Source: JBCCCJ01 sp039029315 (GTDB lineage Bacteria; Bacteroidota; Bacteroidia; J057). Taken from it: a stretch of DNA of 64,000 bases. The notes under the pieces are model-generated. The model was given only the letters and a program-made list of their open reading frames with translations, ran no database searches and was not told where the DNA came from. Every line of letters starts with the position of its first letter. Position 1 is the stretch's first letter. The position numbers and the translations under genes are program-made. The DNA is taken from positions 147,903 to 211,902 of the forward strand of contig JBCCGK010000002.1 in NCBI GenBank assembly GCA_039029315.1, in the 5' to 3' direction. Of this stretch, positions 8,692 through 18,411 are shown one piece after another.

Positions 8692-9519
8692 ATGAAACAG
8701 TCTGTCATACTTGGAATCAGTTTTCTCATTTGCTTGATCAGTCAAGGTTTCGCTCAACTATCATATACATCTGTTGTCGATCCATATGAAGGGACGATTG
8801 TGGTAAACATCAGTACAACTGTATATGACAGCTGGGATGTTACAGGAGATGTACAATTGGGTTCTACAACATGGGATGATCTGTCAGCAGCTCCTAATAT
8901 GAACCTTCTTCATGCAGATGCCCAAGCGACTATGGAACTTCTGGAAGCCCTGGAGGCTCTGGAAAATCAGGATTTTCAATTGGCAAGCTTCTCGGCTGGC
9001 AGAGAGATTGATCATATCTACCTGGAATGGTCTGCTGCCACTGAAGCACAGATCATCCGTTTTTTTGTTCAGCGCAGTACAGATGGCCAAACATGGGAAG
9101 ACATCGGTATGTTGCGGATTCCAAGCAGTCCCAAGCCATTGGAAGAATATTCCTATATAGATAATCACCCATATTCAGGGAGCAATTTTTATCGCCTCAA
9201 GCAGGAAGATAGCCAGGGATCTATTTCCTATAGTGAATTAGTAGCTGTAGAGATGTTTAAGTCAGGAAGTCATACCACGCACCTATTCCCCAATCCGGCC
9301 ATATTTGGCGCAACGATTGATCTGAATCTACAAGATGTAAAACCGGTGTACATCAGCCTGATGAATGCAGAATCCCAAACCATTGCAACCATTTTTTCAG
9401 ACCAGACCAGTATTGGAAAACATTCTGTGGAGTTGAATCTGGATGAGTTGCCCAAGGGAACCTACACTTGCCTCATAGAAGTGGGAGAAGAATTGGCAGA
9501 ACGGGTATTGATCAAATAA
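8692..9519 (+). CDS. Secreted protein with T9SS type A C-terminal sorting domain
   Basis: This 275-aa secreted protein has no recognised catalytic domain. The ATG at 8692 gives a textbook Sec signal peptide (MKQSVILGISFLICLISQGF, then AQ), whereas the frame start 21 codons upstream does not. Residues about 100-180 contain a beta-rich module typical of T9SS cargo (IYLEWSAATEAQIIRFFVQRS, then SGSNFYRLKQED), which usually precedes the sorting domain. The C-terminus (LFPNPAIFGATI ... LPKGTYTCLIEVG ... RVLIK) is a type A sorting domain that is removed on the cell surface. The first 80 mature residues are short and acidic with no recognised fold. It is monocistronic, followed by an intergenic region and a convergent amidase gene. 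Confidence 0.8.
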   Translation: MKQSVILGISFLICLISQGFAQLSYTSVVDPYEGTIVVNISTTVYDSWDVTGDVQLGSTTWDDLSAAPNMNLLHADAQATMELLEALEALENQDFQLASFSAGREIDHIYLEWSAATEAQIIRFFVQRSTDGQTWEDIGMLRIPSSPKPLEEYSYIDNHPYSGSNFYRLKQEDSQGSISYSELVAVEMFKSGSHTTHLFPNPAIFGATIDLNLQDVKPVYISLMNAESQTIATIFSDQTSIGKHSVELNLDELPKGTYTCLIEVGEELAERVLIK

Positions 9520-9662
9520 GTAGATGGACAATATTAGTATTGATTTTGGGGATAAGGGAAATAGAGGATATAATGGCTTGGTTGGTAAGAGTTCTACCTT
9601 TTTCCCCCTATGCCCACTATATCCCTCACAAATAAATGTGTCCCTTTACTTAAGAGGCGTAT

Positions 9663-10448
9663 CTAAAATTCGGTATTGTACTCACGGATTGCTTCCATGA
9701 TACTGGCGGAAATAGCCAGCTGTCCACTATCTGAAGCCAGATAGGTTTCTTCTTCATAATTGGTGATGAATCCTACCTCTGTCAGGATGGCAGGCATTCC
9801 GGAATGGTACAATACAACAAATGGAGCCTGTTTCACACCTCTCCCATGGCGTCCTTGAGAATCATAATTGGCCTGTACCTTGTCTGCCAAGCGGGTGCTT
9901 TCCTGCCGAAAAACATTTTTCAATAAGCGGAAAAAAATGTACGCTTCAGGAGAGCTTGGTTCAAAATTGCCATACATGTCTCTATAATTCTCTTCAAACA
10001 AGATAGATTCATTTTCAGCAATGACCCGTTCGTAGGTTTCTTGCCCTTCGTTGATTCCCAGTACATAGGTTTCTGTCCCAAACTTTGACTTGTTCTTGAG
10101 TCCATTGCAGTGGATGCTGATAAAAAAGTCCCCATTGTTTTCCAGGGCAATTTCACCCCGCCGATAAAGCTCCACGAAAGTATCATCCTCCCTGGTCATC
10201 ACGACCTTGATGGAAGGCATGTTCTCATTGAGCATTTCCTTGAGTTTCAGGGAGATTTGGAGCGCAAGATCTTTCTCATAATAACGAGCCCCCAGCGCGC
10301 CTGGATCTTTTCCCCCATGTCCAGGATCAATGATCAACGTTTTGATCGGAGCTGTTTCTTCTTCCGGCAAGGGCGCATGAGCAACAAAATCAGCCCCCAG
10401 CAGAAAAAACAAGCCCAAAAACAAGGTAATAATGAGGCAATATTTCAT
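9663..10448 (-). CDS. N-acetylmuramoyl-L-alanine amidase (Amidase_3 family)
   Basis: This zinc amidase cleaves the bond between N-acetylmuramic acid and the peptide stem during peptidoglycan turnover and cell separation. A signal peptide spans residues 1-24. The zinc ligands are visible: His44 (IIDPGHGGKDPGALG), Glu58 (YYEKDLAL) and His113 (ISIHCNG), with the catalytic Glu224 in ILTEVGFITN. At 261 aa it is a bare catalytic domain with no SPOR, LysM or AMIN module, so septal targeting must come from elsewhere. The gene is convergent with the upstream T9SS cargo gene and divergent from lptD, from which it is separated by a promoter region. Confidence 0.93.
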   Translation of the reverse strand: MKYCLIITLFLGLFFLLGADFVAHAPLPEEETAPIKTLIIDPGHGGKDPGALGARYYEKDLALQISLKLKEMLNENMPSIKVVMTREDDTFVELYRRGEIALENNGDFFISIHCNGLKNKSKFGTETYVLGINEGQETYERVIAENESILFEENYRDMYGNFEPSSPEAYIFFRLLKNVFRQESTRLADKVQANYDSQGRHGRGVKQAPFVVLYHSGMPAILTEVGFITNYEEETYLASDSGQLAISASIMEAIREYNTEF

Positions 10449-10533
10449 AAGTAAACAAACAAGAAGAAGCTTTTTTCAAAAAAATATGTGTAGGGCCAAC
10501 CTTTTCAAAATCTCCTTCCACTTTTAGACAAAG

Positions 10534-10564
10534 TTTGCGGTTGTTTGGCATGCTATTATCTTTG
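10534..10564 (+). promoter_or_regulatory. Complete Bacteroidota sigma promoter of lptD
   Basis: TTTG at 10534-10537 and TATCTTTG at 10557-10564 are separated by exactly 19 bp, the canonical -33/-7 arrangement of the Bacteroidota primary sigma factor. Transcription would begin near 10570. Confidence 0.8.
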
Positions 10565-10611
10565 CCATCCGACAACAAACAATCACCAATTCCAATTCAT
10601 CAATCAACTAT

Positions 10612-13512
10612 TTGGCTTCTCCGACCTCCATATTGATTCCGAAGTTAAATAACAGAATTTTCTTCAAAAAATCCCTTGGGAAATTCTTCTTTCCATTCTT
10701 TCCTTTTGCTGTGAAAATTTCTGCTTTTATATGGATTTTTGTTCTGGGAACCTCTGTTCTATGCGCTCAGGTGGTCCCGGACTCGACCATTTCGAAGCCA
10801 GATAGCAGCCAGACTTTAGCTCCGGATAGTAGTCAGACATTAGCCCCTTCTTTCCCTTCTTTTTCCTCCGATAGTATTCCCTCATTTGGTTCAGATTCGC
10901 TGGGAGGTCGTATGGGGTTTCCTCCCGGAGGTGATCCAGGGGCAGGTTTGGCAGATCCCAATGCAAGGGTGAAGGATTCTCTCAAAGCCATCAGTGATCT
11001 TACGGCTAAGGTAGAATATAAAGCCGCAGACTCCATCGTTTTTGATGTGGAGTCGGGCATGATGTATCTATATGAAGAAGCGGATCTGACGTATGATGAG
11101 ATCAAATTGAAGGCCAAACGGGTTCGAATCGAGATGGAAAATCAAACTCTGCATGCCAATGGAGTCAAAAATGAGGATGGGAAGTTATTGGGAAAACCAG
11201 AATTTACACAGGGAGAAGAGACATATCAGGCCAGAACAGTTGCCTATAACTTCAAATCGCAGAAAGGACGTATCAGAGATGGCCGCATGATTCAGGGAGA
11301 GGGCTTTATTCATGCTGAAACGGCAAAATATCATGAAGATGGGTCTTTTCACGGCAAAGATGGCAAGTACACCACCTGTAATCTCGAGCATCCTCATTAC
11401 TATATTCGCTCACGCAAACTCAAAGTTCTCCCAAATAAGAAGCTCGTCAGTGGTCCATTGAACCTTGTCATCGCAGATTTTCCGATCCCTATTGTTATTC
11501 CTTTTGGCTTTGTCCCGGACATGAATGACCAAGGGAAGAAGACCGGTTTGTTGTTTCCTCAATATGGTGAGGCTGATGATCGAGGATTCTTTCTCAGGAA
11601 TCTTGGGTATTATTTCAATATCAGTGAATATTTTGATTTAAAAATTGATGGAGATCTTTATACAAGGGGTGGGTATCGCATTGGAATGGCGACCAACTAT
11701 CGAAAGAAATATGCCTTTAATGGAAGTTTTGCCTTTCAATATGGGGTGCAGGTATTCAATGAGAAAACAGACCCAGACTATCGGCGCTCTGCAGCCTGGT
11801 CTGTCAGGTGGTCACATAGTCAACCCATTGATCCAACCGCACGTTTGTCTTCCTCTGTGAATATCTCCAGTTCCAATAGCTTTCAGCGCGAAATCAGCTA
11901 TAATCAAAGTGATTTCTTTACCAATAACTTGAGTTCATCTGTATCATTTAGCAAGAATTTCAACAATCTGCCGTTCAACTTTAACATGAGTGCCCGGCAC
12001 CAGCAAGATCTGAACAAGGAGACCATGAGCCTGGAATTGCCACAATTCAATCTCAATATGTCTCGCCTATCTCCTTTTAAGCATGTAGACCACAAAGCCC
12101 TGAAATGGCTCAAGCAATTGGGGGTGAATTATGGTGTGGAAGGAAGAAACTCTGTCAAAACCATTGGAGACAGTTTGTTACTTCCTGTATTGTTTTCGCC
12201 CAATGATACCCTCGATTTATGGGAGGTAAGTGCTAGCGGAGACAGCAGTCTGGACAGGGTACGAGCAGGAGATTTTTATTCAAATGGTATGCGCCACAAG
12301 GCATCTGCTGCCACAACACTAAAATTGTTCAATTATGTGAACATTTCTCCAAGTTTCAATTACAATGAATTTTGGTACCTCAGTACCATCCGAAAGGAAT
12401 ATGACACCACACTCCAAACTACTGTAGATCGTAAAGTCAATGGATTCACCAGGGGGTATAATTTTACTACCTCTATCAGTGCCAGCACCAATTTTTATGG
12501 CATTTATAGCTTGAAGAATACCAAACGAGAAGTTGCTTTCAGGCAGCGATTTAGTCCATCGGTCTCCTACAATCTGAAGCCGGATTTTTCGGAGGATCAA
12601 TATGGATTTTATGATCGTGTGAGGCGAAACGCAGCTGGCGACACCCTTGTGTACAGCATATTTGAAGATGGGATCTATCGCGGCCCAACTGCTGGTGAAA
12701 GTCAGGCCATTGGATTCAGTCTTTCCAGTGTTCTGGAAGCCAAATATCGCAGCAAAGAAAGTTTTGAAGAGGATTTTAAGGGGAAAGACGAATTTGTCAG
12801 AACCAACATCATTGATAATCTCGGGATTAGCACTTCCTATAATTTTGCAGCAGATAGCTTTCAGTTGTCTCCATTTAGCATGCGGGCGCGAACCAGCCTC
12901 TTCAATCGCAAAGTCAATATCAATGCCAGCGGTCAGCTTGATCCATATGTATTTGCCTCAAATGAGGTGCCGGTTCCTTTTGATCCAGGCACAGCTCGAA
13001 GGCAGAACAAACTCATGTGGATTGAAGAAGGCAAAATTGGGCGACTTACCCGAGCTCAAATCAGTGTTTCAACCTCCTTCAAGTCCAAGCCCAAAGGCAA
13101 ACGGCAAAAGGGAGAAGATTTTGATGAGGAAGAATTCGAGCATGTAGCCGATTTTTATCATGAATATGTGGACTTCAATATTCCATGGAGTATTCAAATG
13201 AGATATAATTTCAGTTATTCCAAACCTGGAATTGATGATCCCCGAATCACACAGACGGCCAATCTCAGCGGAGATTTCACCTTTGCCGATAGTTGGAAAG
13301 TCAGTGCTACCTCTGGATTCGATCTCCAAAAAAGATTGTTCACCCAAACCTCTTTGAATATCCATCGCCAGCTCCATTGTTGGCAAATGTCCTTCCGATG
13401 GATTCCGTTTGGTCCGCAGAAAAGTTACTCGCTCATCATCAGTGCCAGAAGTTCGACCCTGAGCATGCTGAAGTTGAGTAAAAATGACTTCTGGCAGGAT
13501 CGATTCAGATAA
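10612..13512 (+). CDS. lptD: LptD-like outer-membrane LPS assembly protein
   Basis: This outer-membrane beta barrel inserts lipopolysaccharide into the outer leaflet as part of the Lpt machine. After a signal peptide and a short Ser/Pro repeat (DSSQTLAP twice, residues 64-79) comes an OstA/LptA-like beta-jellyroll (about 125-300: KVEYKAADSIVFDVESGMMY, HANGVKNEDGKLLGKPEF), then a long region of alternating amphipathic strands forming the barrel, ending with an aromatic-rich C-terminus. At 966 aa it has the size expected for the phylum, whose LptDs diverge strongly from proteobacterial ones. The frame starts at a TTG; a GTG at 10711 (VKISAFIWIFVLGTSVLCAQ) gives a more usual signal peptide and 933 aa, and I favour that start. 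A perfect promoter lies upstream. Confidence 0.88.
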   Translation: MASPTSILIPKLNNRIFFKKSLGKFFFPFFPFAVKISAFIWIFVLGTSVLCAQVVPDSTISKPDSSQTLAPDSSQTLAPSFPSFSSDSIPSFGSDSLGGRMGFPPGGDPGAGLADPNARVKDSLKAISDLTAKVEYKAADSIVFDVESGMMYLYEEADLTYDEIKLKAKRVRIEMENQTLHANGVKNEDGKLLGKPEFTQGEETYQARTVAYNFKSQKGRIRDGRMIQGEGFIHAETAKYHEDGSFHGKDGKYTTCNLEHPHYYIRSRKLKVLPNKKLVSGPLNLVIADFPIPIVIPFGFVPDMNDQGKKTGLLFPQYGEADDRGFFLRNLGYYFNISEYFDLKIDGDLYTRGGYRIGMATNYRKKYAFNGSFAFQYGVQVFNEKTDPDYRRSAAWSVRWSHSQPIDPTARLSSSVNISSSNSFQREISYNQSDFFTNNLSSSVSFSKNFNNLPFNFNMSARHQQDLNKETMSLELPQFNLNMSRLSPFKHVDHKALKWLKQLGVNYGVEGRNSVKTIGDSLLLPVLFSPNDTLDLWEVSASGDSSLDRVRAGDFYSNGMRHKASAATTLKLFNYVNISPSFNYNEFWYLSTIRKEYDTTLQTTVDRKVNGFTRGYNFTTSISASTNFYGIYSLKNTKREVAFRQRFSPSVSYNLKPDFSEDQYGFYDRVRRNAAGDTLVYSIFEDGIYRGPTAGESQAIGFSLSSVLEAKYRSKESFEEDFKGKDEFVRTNIIDNLGISTSYNFAADSFQLSPFSMRARTSLFNRKVNINASGQLDPYVFASNEVPVPFDPGTARRQNKLMWIEEGKIGRLTRAQISVSTSFKSKPKGKRQKGEDFDEEEFEHVADFYHEYVDFNIPWSIQMRYNFSYSKPGIDDPRITQTANLSGDFTFADSWKVSATSGFDLQKRLFTQTSLNIHRQLHCWQMSFRWIPFGPQKSYSLIISARSSTLSMLKLSKNDFWQDRFR

Positions 13513-13536
13513 TGAGGATCAGCGAAGCCTCCCTTC

Positions 13537-14244
13537 TCAAAGTTTCTTTTTGCCTTCAACAGTAATGAGAGATCCCTCAGCCAACATGACAGACAAGGGG
13601 GGCTGAGTTGTCAACATCGCAAACCTGTCCCCGTACACTTTGCCAAAATCTACCTCTATTGTTGAAGAAGTTACAGGATAATGCTTCCAACGAGGATGGG
13701 TGACTTGGTATTCAAACGTTTTTTGTGGAGTAATCCTGGTATATCCCCAATAGTGTTCGGTAATAAATTCAGCCTCACTTCCTCCCTCAATTGCCACTGC
13801 CTCCTTCTGAGCATATACCGTAAAATTTTGCCACTCTTTGCCCAATTTCCATTCGTATTGGACCATCAAGGAATTGCCTTTCTCCTGCCACTGATGTCTC
13901 ATCGGCAAGGTTTGATAATGTTCCCTGTATACCGTATTAGCGACAAGACTTAATGCCCATTTCGGAACAATTTCCTTGATGAATACGACGCCTCGTTTCC
14001 AAATTCCCTCCTCCTTATACTTCACATAGAATCGCAGATTCACCTCTTCAAAATTAACATGAAAGGGAATTTTGACTCCTAACATCTTGGTATTTAGAAA
14101 CATAAATCCTACAAGACTCACATAACAGGTCCCATTCCACAAATCCAGTTCAGTTTTTGCTGGAAGAAAATCCTTGAGTAGTGCCGGGTCTAGCTGATAA
14201 TTCGCCAAAGCCAATTTTCGCCATTCAGCTTGTAAAAAACTCAT
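13537..14244 (-). CDS. DUF2071 (YqjF-like) protein
   Basis: This 235-aa protein matches the DUF2071/YqjF family of beta-barrel proteins distantly related to acetoacetate decarboxylase; the biochemical role is not established. Features seen are the family-like N-terminus (FLQAEWRKLALANYQLDP), the LWNGTCYVSLVGFMF strand and the GVVFIKEIVPKWALSLVANTVY segment. The ATG at 14244 overlaps the stop of the upstream glycosyltransferase by four bases (ATGA), which fixes the start and implies translational coupling. The longer frame from 14304 would overlap the glycosyltransferase by 64 bp. It is the last gene of a three-gene unit with GT3 and GT4 enzymes, so a link to glycogen or envelope polysaccharide is possible by context only. 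Confidence 0.8.
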   Translation of the reverse strand: MSFLQAEWRKLALANYQLDPALLKDFLPAKTELDLWNGTCYVSLVGFMFLNTKMLGVKIPFHVNFEEVNLRFYVKYKEEGIWKRGVVFIKEIVPKWALSLVANTVYREHYQTLPMRHQWQEKGNSLMVQYEWKLGKEWQNFTVYAQKEAVAIEGGSEAEFITEHYWGYTRITPQKTFEYQVTHPRWKHYPVTSSTIEVDFGKVYGDRFAMLTTQPPLSVMLAEGSLITVEGKKKL

Positions 14245-15557
14245 AAATCTGAAGGAATAAATTCGCGATAAATCGAATTGATTTTCTTTGCTGTTGCTTC
14301 CCAACTGATGTGTATCAAATCCTTCTTCTGAGCCGCAACAACCTGTCTGTGCAAGGTGGCATCATCTAGTAGTTGTCCTATGCTATCTGCCATTTTTTCG
14401 GTTTCCCAGTAGTCAACTGTGATGGCCCCCGTCAACACTTCCTTTACCCCGGATTGTCTGGAAATCACACAAGGGACTCCCATTTGGGCAGCTTCCAGGG
14501 CAGACAGACCGAAAGGTTCCGAAACGGATGGCATGACATATACATTCGTCATGGCCAACAATTCTTTTACCCGATCTGGTTCCAGGAATCCGGTAAACCG
14601 AAAAGAATCTCCGATTCCATCTTCTTGAGCCCGATCCATCAAGGTTTGAATCAAGTGCCCTTTTCCCGCTATCACAAAGCGAATATTCCTTCCATCCTTT
14701 AACAGATGCTTTGCCACTTCATAAAAATATTCCGGCCCTTTTTGCCCTGTCAATCTCCCTAAATAAAGCACCAGATCGCCCTGAAATGGGTCTGAAACCC
14801 GATAGGTATTTTGCGGAAATATTCCGTTGTGAACGGTACGAATTTTTTCTGGCGGGATTCCATAATGGTCCTGAATAATCCTTGCCGTATAGCTACTGAC
14901 TGCGATGATGCCGTCAGCCTCCTTCATGGCATGTCGTTCCAGCTCATAGGTCCATCCGCGACTGTCAGCCCCTCCTCGATCATACTCCAAGGAATGTACA
15001 TGAAGGACTAAAGGCTTAGAAGACATTGACTTCAGCCGGAGCCCAGCAAGAAAACACATCCAATCATGCGCATGAATCACATCAAAGGCCTGCTCCATGG
15101 CAAGTTCGGCTGCTAATTCACCAAACTCCACTACCCGATCTATCAAATCATCGCCATACAGATCCTTGATTTGAAAGACTCCCTTTGGTCGAAGGAGTTC
15201 TTCTTCATACCACACCTTCTCCACCAAAAATGTCTGTCGCTCTTCCTGCAAATCGATGCTTCGATCCAAGCGCTCATATCCGGTCAATTCAACATCTACA
15301 TATTGTAAATTGACTGAGGCATCGAGAGAATATTCCTGGATTTTTTTTTGAGAATACAAGGCCTTGAGCGAACGACCATTCAATCCCAACAGCTTCAGGT
15401 TCTCAGAAGTCGGAATTTTTTCAGCCTTGGGAACAATCAATCGAACCACCGCATGTGGAGCCAATCCGCTGACAATTCCGTGACAGGCGACTCCCAATCC
15501 TCCATTCAAGAAAGGAGGGAATTCCCAGCCTAACATGCAAACAGAAGGCTTATTCAT
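14241..15557 (-). CDS. GT4-family glycosyltransferase (GT-B fold)
   Basis: This cytoplasmic retaining glycosyltransferase uses a nucleotide sugar. The N-terminal domain carries the glycogen-synthase-like glycine loop (LGWEFPPFLNGGLGVACHGI) and the FDVIHAHDWM motif. The C-terminal donor domain has YLGRLTGQKGPEYF and the GT4 signature PSVSEPFGLSALEAAQMGVP with the E-x7-E type phosphate contact. It is 438 aa, normal for GT4. It sits between a GT3 glycogen synthase upstream and a DUF2071 gene downstream, each junction an ATGA overlap. Pairing a GT3 with a GT4 suggests alpha-glucan synthesis or elongation, though the GT4 could serve another acceptor (inference). Confidence 0.87.
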   Translation of the reverse strand: MNKPSVCMLGWEFPPFLNGGLGVACHGIVSGLAPHAVVRLIVPKAEKIPTSENLKLLGLNGRSLKALYSQKKIQEYSLDASVNLQYVDVELTGYERLDRSIDLQEERQTFLVEKVWYEEELLRPKGVFQIKDLYGDDLIDRVVEFGELAAELAMEQAFDVIHAHDWMCFLAGLRLKSMSSKPLVLHVHSLEYDRGGADSRGWTYELERHAMKEADGIIAVSSYTARIIQDHYGIPPEKIRTVHNGIFPQNTYRVSDPFQGDLVLYLGRLTGQKGPEYFYEVAKHLLKDGRNIRFVIAGKGHLIQTLMDRAQEDGIGDSFRFTGFLEPDRVKELLAMTNVYVMPSVSEPFGLSALEAAQMGVPCVISRQSGVKEVLTGAITVDYWETEKMADSIGQLLDDATLHRQVVAAQKKDLIHISWEATAKKINSIYREFIPSDL

Positions 15558-17410
15558 GAATTCAGTCGCTCTAGGGCCAAATCATAGGCTTGTTCGTAGT
15601 AGGAAGTCAAATTGTGCCAATCAAAATGTTCTGCGGCGGATTGTAGTTTGTAACGCTGCGCAATTCTCTCTACGCGAGGAAGCTGTACAAAGGAAAATAA
15701 CTGATCTGCCAACTGATTTGCAGCTTCATCGAAACTTTTATTCCGCCGATTGACCACATACATCCCATGGGCTTCTGTATCAGCGGTAGCCTGAAGGAGG
15801 TAGTCCCCAAATCCGGCCAGATCACTCGTGATAGCAGGAACCCCACTCACCATACATTCAAGAGGCGTGTATCCCCAGGGCTCATAATAACTCGGAAAAA
15901 TTCCCAAATGACAGCCTTGCACAAAATCGTCGTAGTCCAACCCAATCAACGGACTGAGTGAGGATACAAAGTCAGGATGATAGATAATTTTAACTCTGTC
16001 CTCTTTATAGTTCAGCATTTGAGAAGTACGCAGAAAATTCAATACCTCATCATTGGTATCGTCCACAAGGTTGTGCGTAACAATAGGAGGCATCCCATTG
16101 CTTCGCCAGGATTGAAGCGTTCTGCGCAGCCTGATCTTTCGGTGATCATCCACGAACTTATTGAGATCTGGAAAGTCATGGCCATCCATTTCCATGGTGT
16201 ATTCGAAGAGCCGATCACCGATTTGTTGCTGAATCGCCTCGGTGGTCTGGTGCAGTTTTTCCAATGCTGCTTTGGCTTGAAGCACTTCGGAATTGATGCT
16301 ATGGAAAGGCCGTTTTGTGATGAAGAACATCACCACCGTCTTGTCAATATTGGCTTCCTTCATCCGCCAATTGAGTCTGGCAAGTGCTTCCAAGGTCAAG
16401 TCATATCCCTTGTTTCGATACTCATATCTACCAGAGGTAAAGAAGTACATGGTCTTGTCCAGATCGAAAAAATAGTTGGGGAAGAAATGCCCCATCGTGA
16501 ACTGATGAATGGCTTCTTTGGCCTCCTGGTGTACATTTTGCACTTCGTGCGAAATTTCTAGTCGCTGAAAATTCAGCCCATTTGGCAGAAGAATTTCTGG
16601 TTTTCTCCCGATAAGGTGAATACATTCTCTCGCAGTCACTTCGCTGACAGTCGAAAAAACCTGCGCCCCATGAGCCGCAGCCCGCTCAATTCGAATTCTC
16701 GTTTCGATATTGAAGTATTTGGCTTCCTTTTCCCAATCATAAAAAGGGAGATTTTCGTAGAAATTGGGATCATTCATGGCCAAATACCGCCCCATCATCG
16801 TGGCATGGGTAGTGAAGACAGTAGTGATGGGCAATTGATCCCTCCTTATTTCTGGTATTGCCGTTGCTGCCATCCATTCATGCACATGTGCGATGATCGG
16901 TTTGGTGTTGACATTTTCATCAGACAGTTTTGTCAAAAATACCTTTATCAACCAGCCAAATGCAGCCACCTGATCGATCAGTTCATCATGCTCACTCATG
17001 TCTATATTGTGGTGTTCCCACAAGAGGTATTTGATTTCCCCCAAACGATCATAGACAGAATAAGGATTGAACAAGACAGTTCGGGGTCTACCAGCGGTCA
17101 ACCAGTGTCCATAATGAACTTCAAATCCCATATCTCTCATCTTTTGGACAGCAAGTCCAAAAGGATCATCTGAAGAAATCTCCTTGTCTTCAAAAATGGC
17201 CGACACATTTGGATGAACGTACGGTCCGAGGAGGCAGTATCTATCTTCCCATTTTTCCAGCATGCTTGGAACCTTGGACCGAATCACAGTATAAATCCCA
17301 CCAACTTGATTGGCGACCTCCCATGCAACTTCTACAAGCAGGGAATCTTTCTTTTGGGGAGAAACAGGTGTTCCTCCATTTGGGGATATAGGTAGATTGG
17401 TAGTATTCAT
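15554..17410 (-). CDS. GT3-family glycogen synthase (eukaryote-type)
   Basis: This glycogen synthase of the GT3 class, best known in animals and fungi and found in a subset of Bacteroidota, extends alpha-1,4-glucan from a nucleotide-glucose donor in the cytosol. Evidence: the GT3 N-terminal motif LLVEVAWEVANQVGGIYTVIRSK written here only as its core EVANQVGGIYTV (residues 28-40), the HVHEWMAATAIPEI segment, TTHATMMGRYLA, the VSEVTARECIHLIGRKPEIL region, and the donor-site motif FPSYYEPWGYTPLECM with GVPAITSDLAGFG. Its length of 618 aa is close to the eukaryotic enzymes and longer than GT5 GlgA. The C-terminal arginine cluster for glucose-6-phosphate control can be looked for near residues 430-440 (RKIRLRR), but its function here is not shown. 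It is first in the GT3-GT4-DUF2071 operon. Confidence 0.92.
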   Translation of the reverse strand: MNTTNLPISPNGGTPVSPQKKDSLLVEVAWEVANQVGGIYTVIRSKVPSMLEKWEDRYCLLGPYVHPNVSAIFEDKEISSDDPFGLAVQKMRDMGFEVHYGHWLTAGRPRTVLFNPYSVYDRLGEIKYLLWEHHNIDMSEHDELIDQVAAFGWLIKVFLTKLSDENVNTKPIIAHVHEWMAATAIPEIRRDQLPITTVFTTHATMMGRYLAMNDPNFYENLPFYDWEKEAKYFNIETRIRIERAAAHGAQVFSTVSEVTARECIHLIGRKPEILLPNGLNFQRLEISHEVQNVHQEAKEAIHQFTMGHFFPNYFFDLDKTMYFFTSGRYEYRNKGYDLTLEALARLNWRMKEANIDKTVVMFFITKRPFHSINSEVLQAKAALEKLHQTTEAIQQQIGDRLFEYTMEMDGHDFPDLNKFVDDHRKIRLRRTLQSWRSNGMPPIVTHNLVDDTNDEVLNFLRTSQMLNYKEDRVKIIYHPDFVSSLSPLIGLDYDDFVQGCHLGIFPSYYEPWGYTPLECMVSGVPAITSDLAGFGDYLLQATADTEAHGMYVVNRRNKSFDEAANQLADQLFSFVQLPRVERIAQRYKLQSAAEHFDWHNLTSYYEQAYDLALERLNS

Positions 17411-17509
17411 CAGATGAGGAAATCCAGGATGTGGTGCAAATGCGATAGAAAATGGCTATATGTCAAAGTTCTGCATTCTCTTTGACTTCAGCAACCCTTT
17501 ATCTCATTC

Positions 17510-18154
17510 TTACAATTCTTTCACCCGCAGCTTTTTCCATCGGACCTTGATCCCTCCTCCATCATGAATTTGCAAGGCGATAGATCCAGTTGCCTGCCCA
17601 ATTTTTTCATCCTGAAAATCTACCCGAGGAATATCATTCAGCCAGGTTTGGACATGATCTCCTAGCACTTTGATTCTCAGGGTATTCCATTCTCCCATTT
17701 TCAATACGGTTTCTTTTTCGTCAGGAATCTGTTTGAGCCATCCCCTTCCGTAGGACTCATATATGCCGCCAGTATCATGTCCAGGAGGCGCAACTTCAGC
17801 CTGCCATCCTGTGATCTTGGTGCCTTCAATGGAAGAGCGAAAAAATACACCACTATTCCCATCAGCTTCCTGCTTAAAGGATACTTCCAGGTCAAAGTCT
17901 TTGTAGATTTTTTTGGTCGCCAGATAGCCATACGCTGAATCAGGACCACTTTCGCAGATCAATTCTCCTGCATCAACATACCATTTTTCCGTTCCGTGAA
18001 TCTGCCATCCTTCAAGGGATTTGCCATCAAATATGGATATCCAATCTTTTGGCTCTGATGATTGGGAAGAATTTGTCTGAGAAGTTGTGGAGGAACTACA
18101 TGCCATAAAAGTCAGGCAGGCCCAAGAAAGTAAAAAGGTCAAAAGTCTGTTCAT
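17510..18154 (-). CDS. DUF1080 (3-keto-disaccharide hydrolase/LamG-like) lipoprotein
   Basis: A 214-aa lipoprotein: the signal ends in FMACS with the lipid-acceptor Cys19, followed by a Ser/Gln-rich linker and one DUF1080 domain (residues 36-214). Family motifs are ISIFDGKSLEGWQI, the NSGVFFRS strand and the final SIALQIHDGGGIKVRWKKLRV segment. The family has a concanavalin-like fold; some members hydrolyse 3-keto-glycosides, others have no known activity. The protein is expected at the periplasmic face or the cell surface. It stands alone, with about 100 bp upstream to the dynamin terminator side and about 100 bp to glycogen synthase, so no pathway partner is visible. Confidence 0.85.
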   Translation of the reverse strand: MNRLLTFLLSWACLTFMACSSSTTSQTNSSQSSEPKDWISIFDGKSLEGWQIHGTEKWYVDAGELICESGPDSAYGYLATKKIYKDFDLEVSFKQEADGNSGVFFRSSIEGTKITGWQAEVAPPGHDTGGIYESYGRGWLKQIPDEKETVLKMGEWNTLRIKVLGDHVQTWLNDIPRVDFQDEKIGQATGSIALQIHDGGGIKVRWKKLRVKEL

Positions 18155-18392
18155 GAAGATGTTATTGAAAATTGTATCAGTAGATCAAAAAGAATTATGG
18201 TTCTCTGACAAATTCTGTGAGATTGGCATCCCTCAAAAAGAAAATAAACAAGATTTTCAGGATCATTCTATATAGTATCCAGTAAATCCTGTCTTTGTTC
18301 ATGTGAATGTTTTGGCAATTCTACACTTTTTGTCAAGAAAGCAGGAATGTTTACTCTTCTCCCAGGACGAATCTGCCTGTTCTGACTAAAAT

Positions 18393-18411
18393 AAGAGTAG
18401 AAATTACTCTT
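18393..18411 (-). terminator. Hairpin at the 3' end of the dynamin-like gene
   Basis: AAGAGTA and TACTCTT form a 7-bp stem with a 5-nt loop overlapping the stop codon region. On the minus strand it is followed by TTATTTT. The U-tract is imperfect, so this is a weak intrinsic terminator candidate. Confidence 0.4.
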
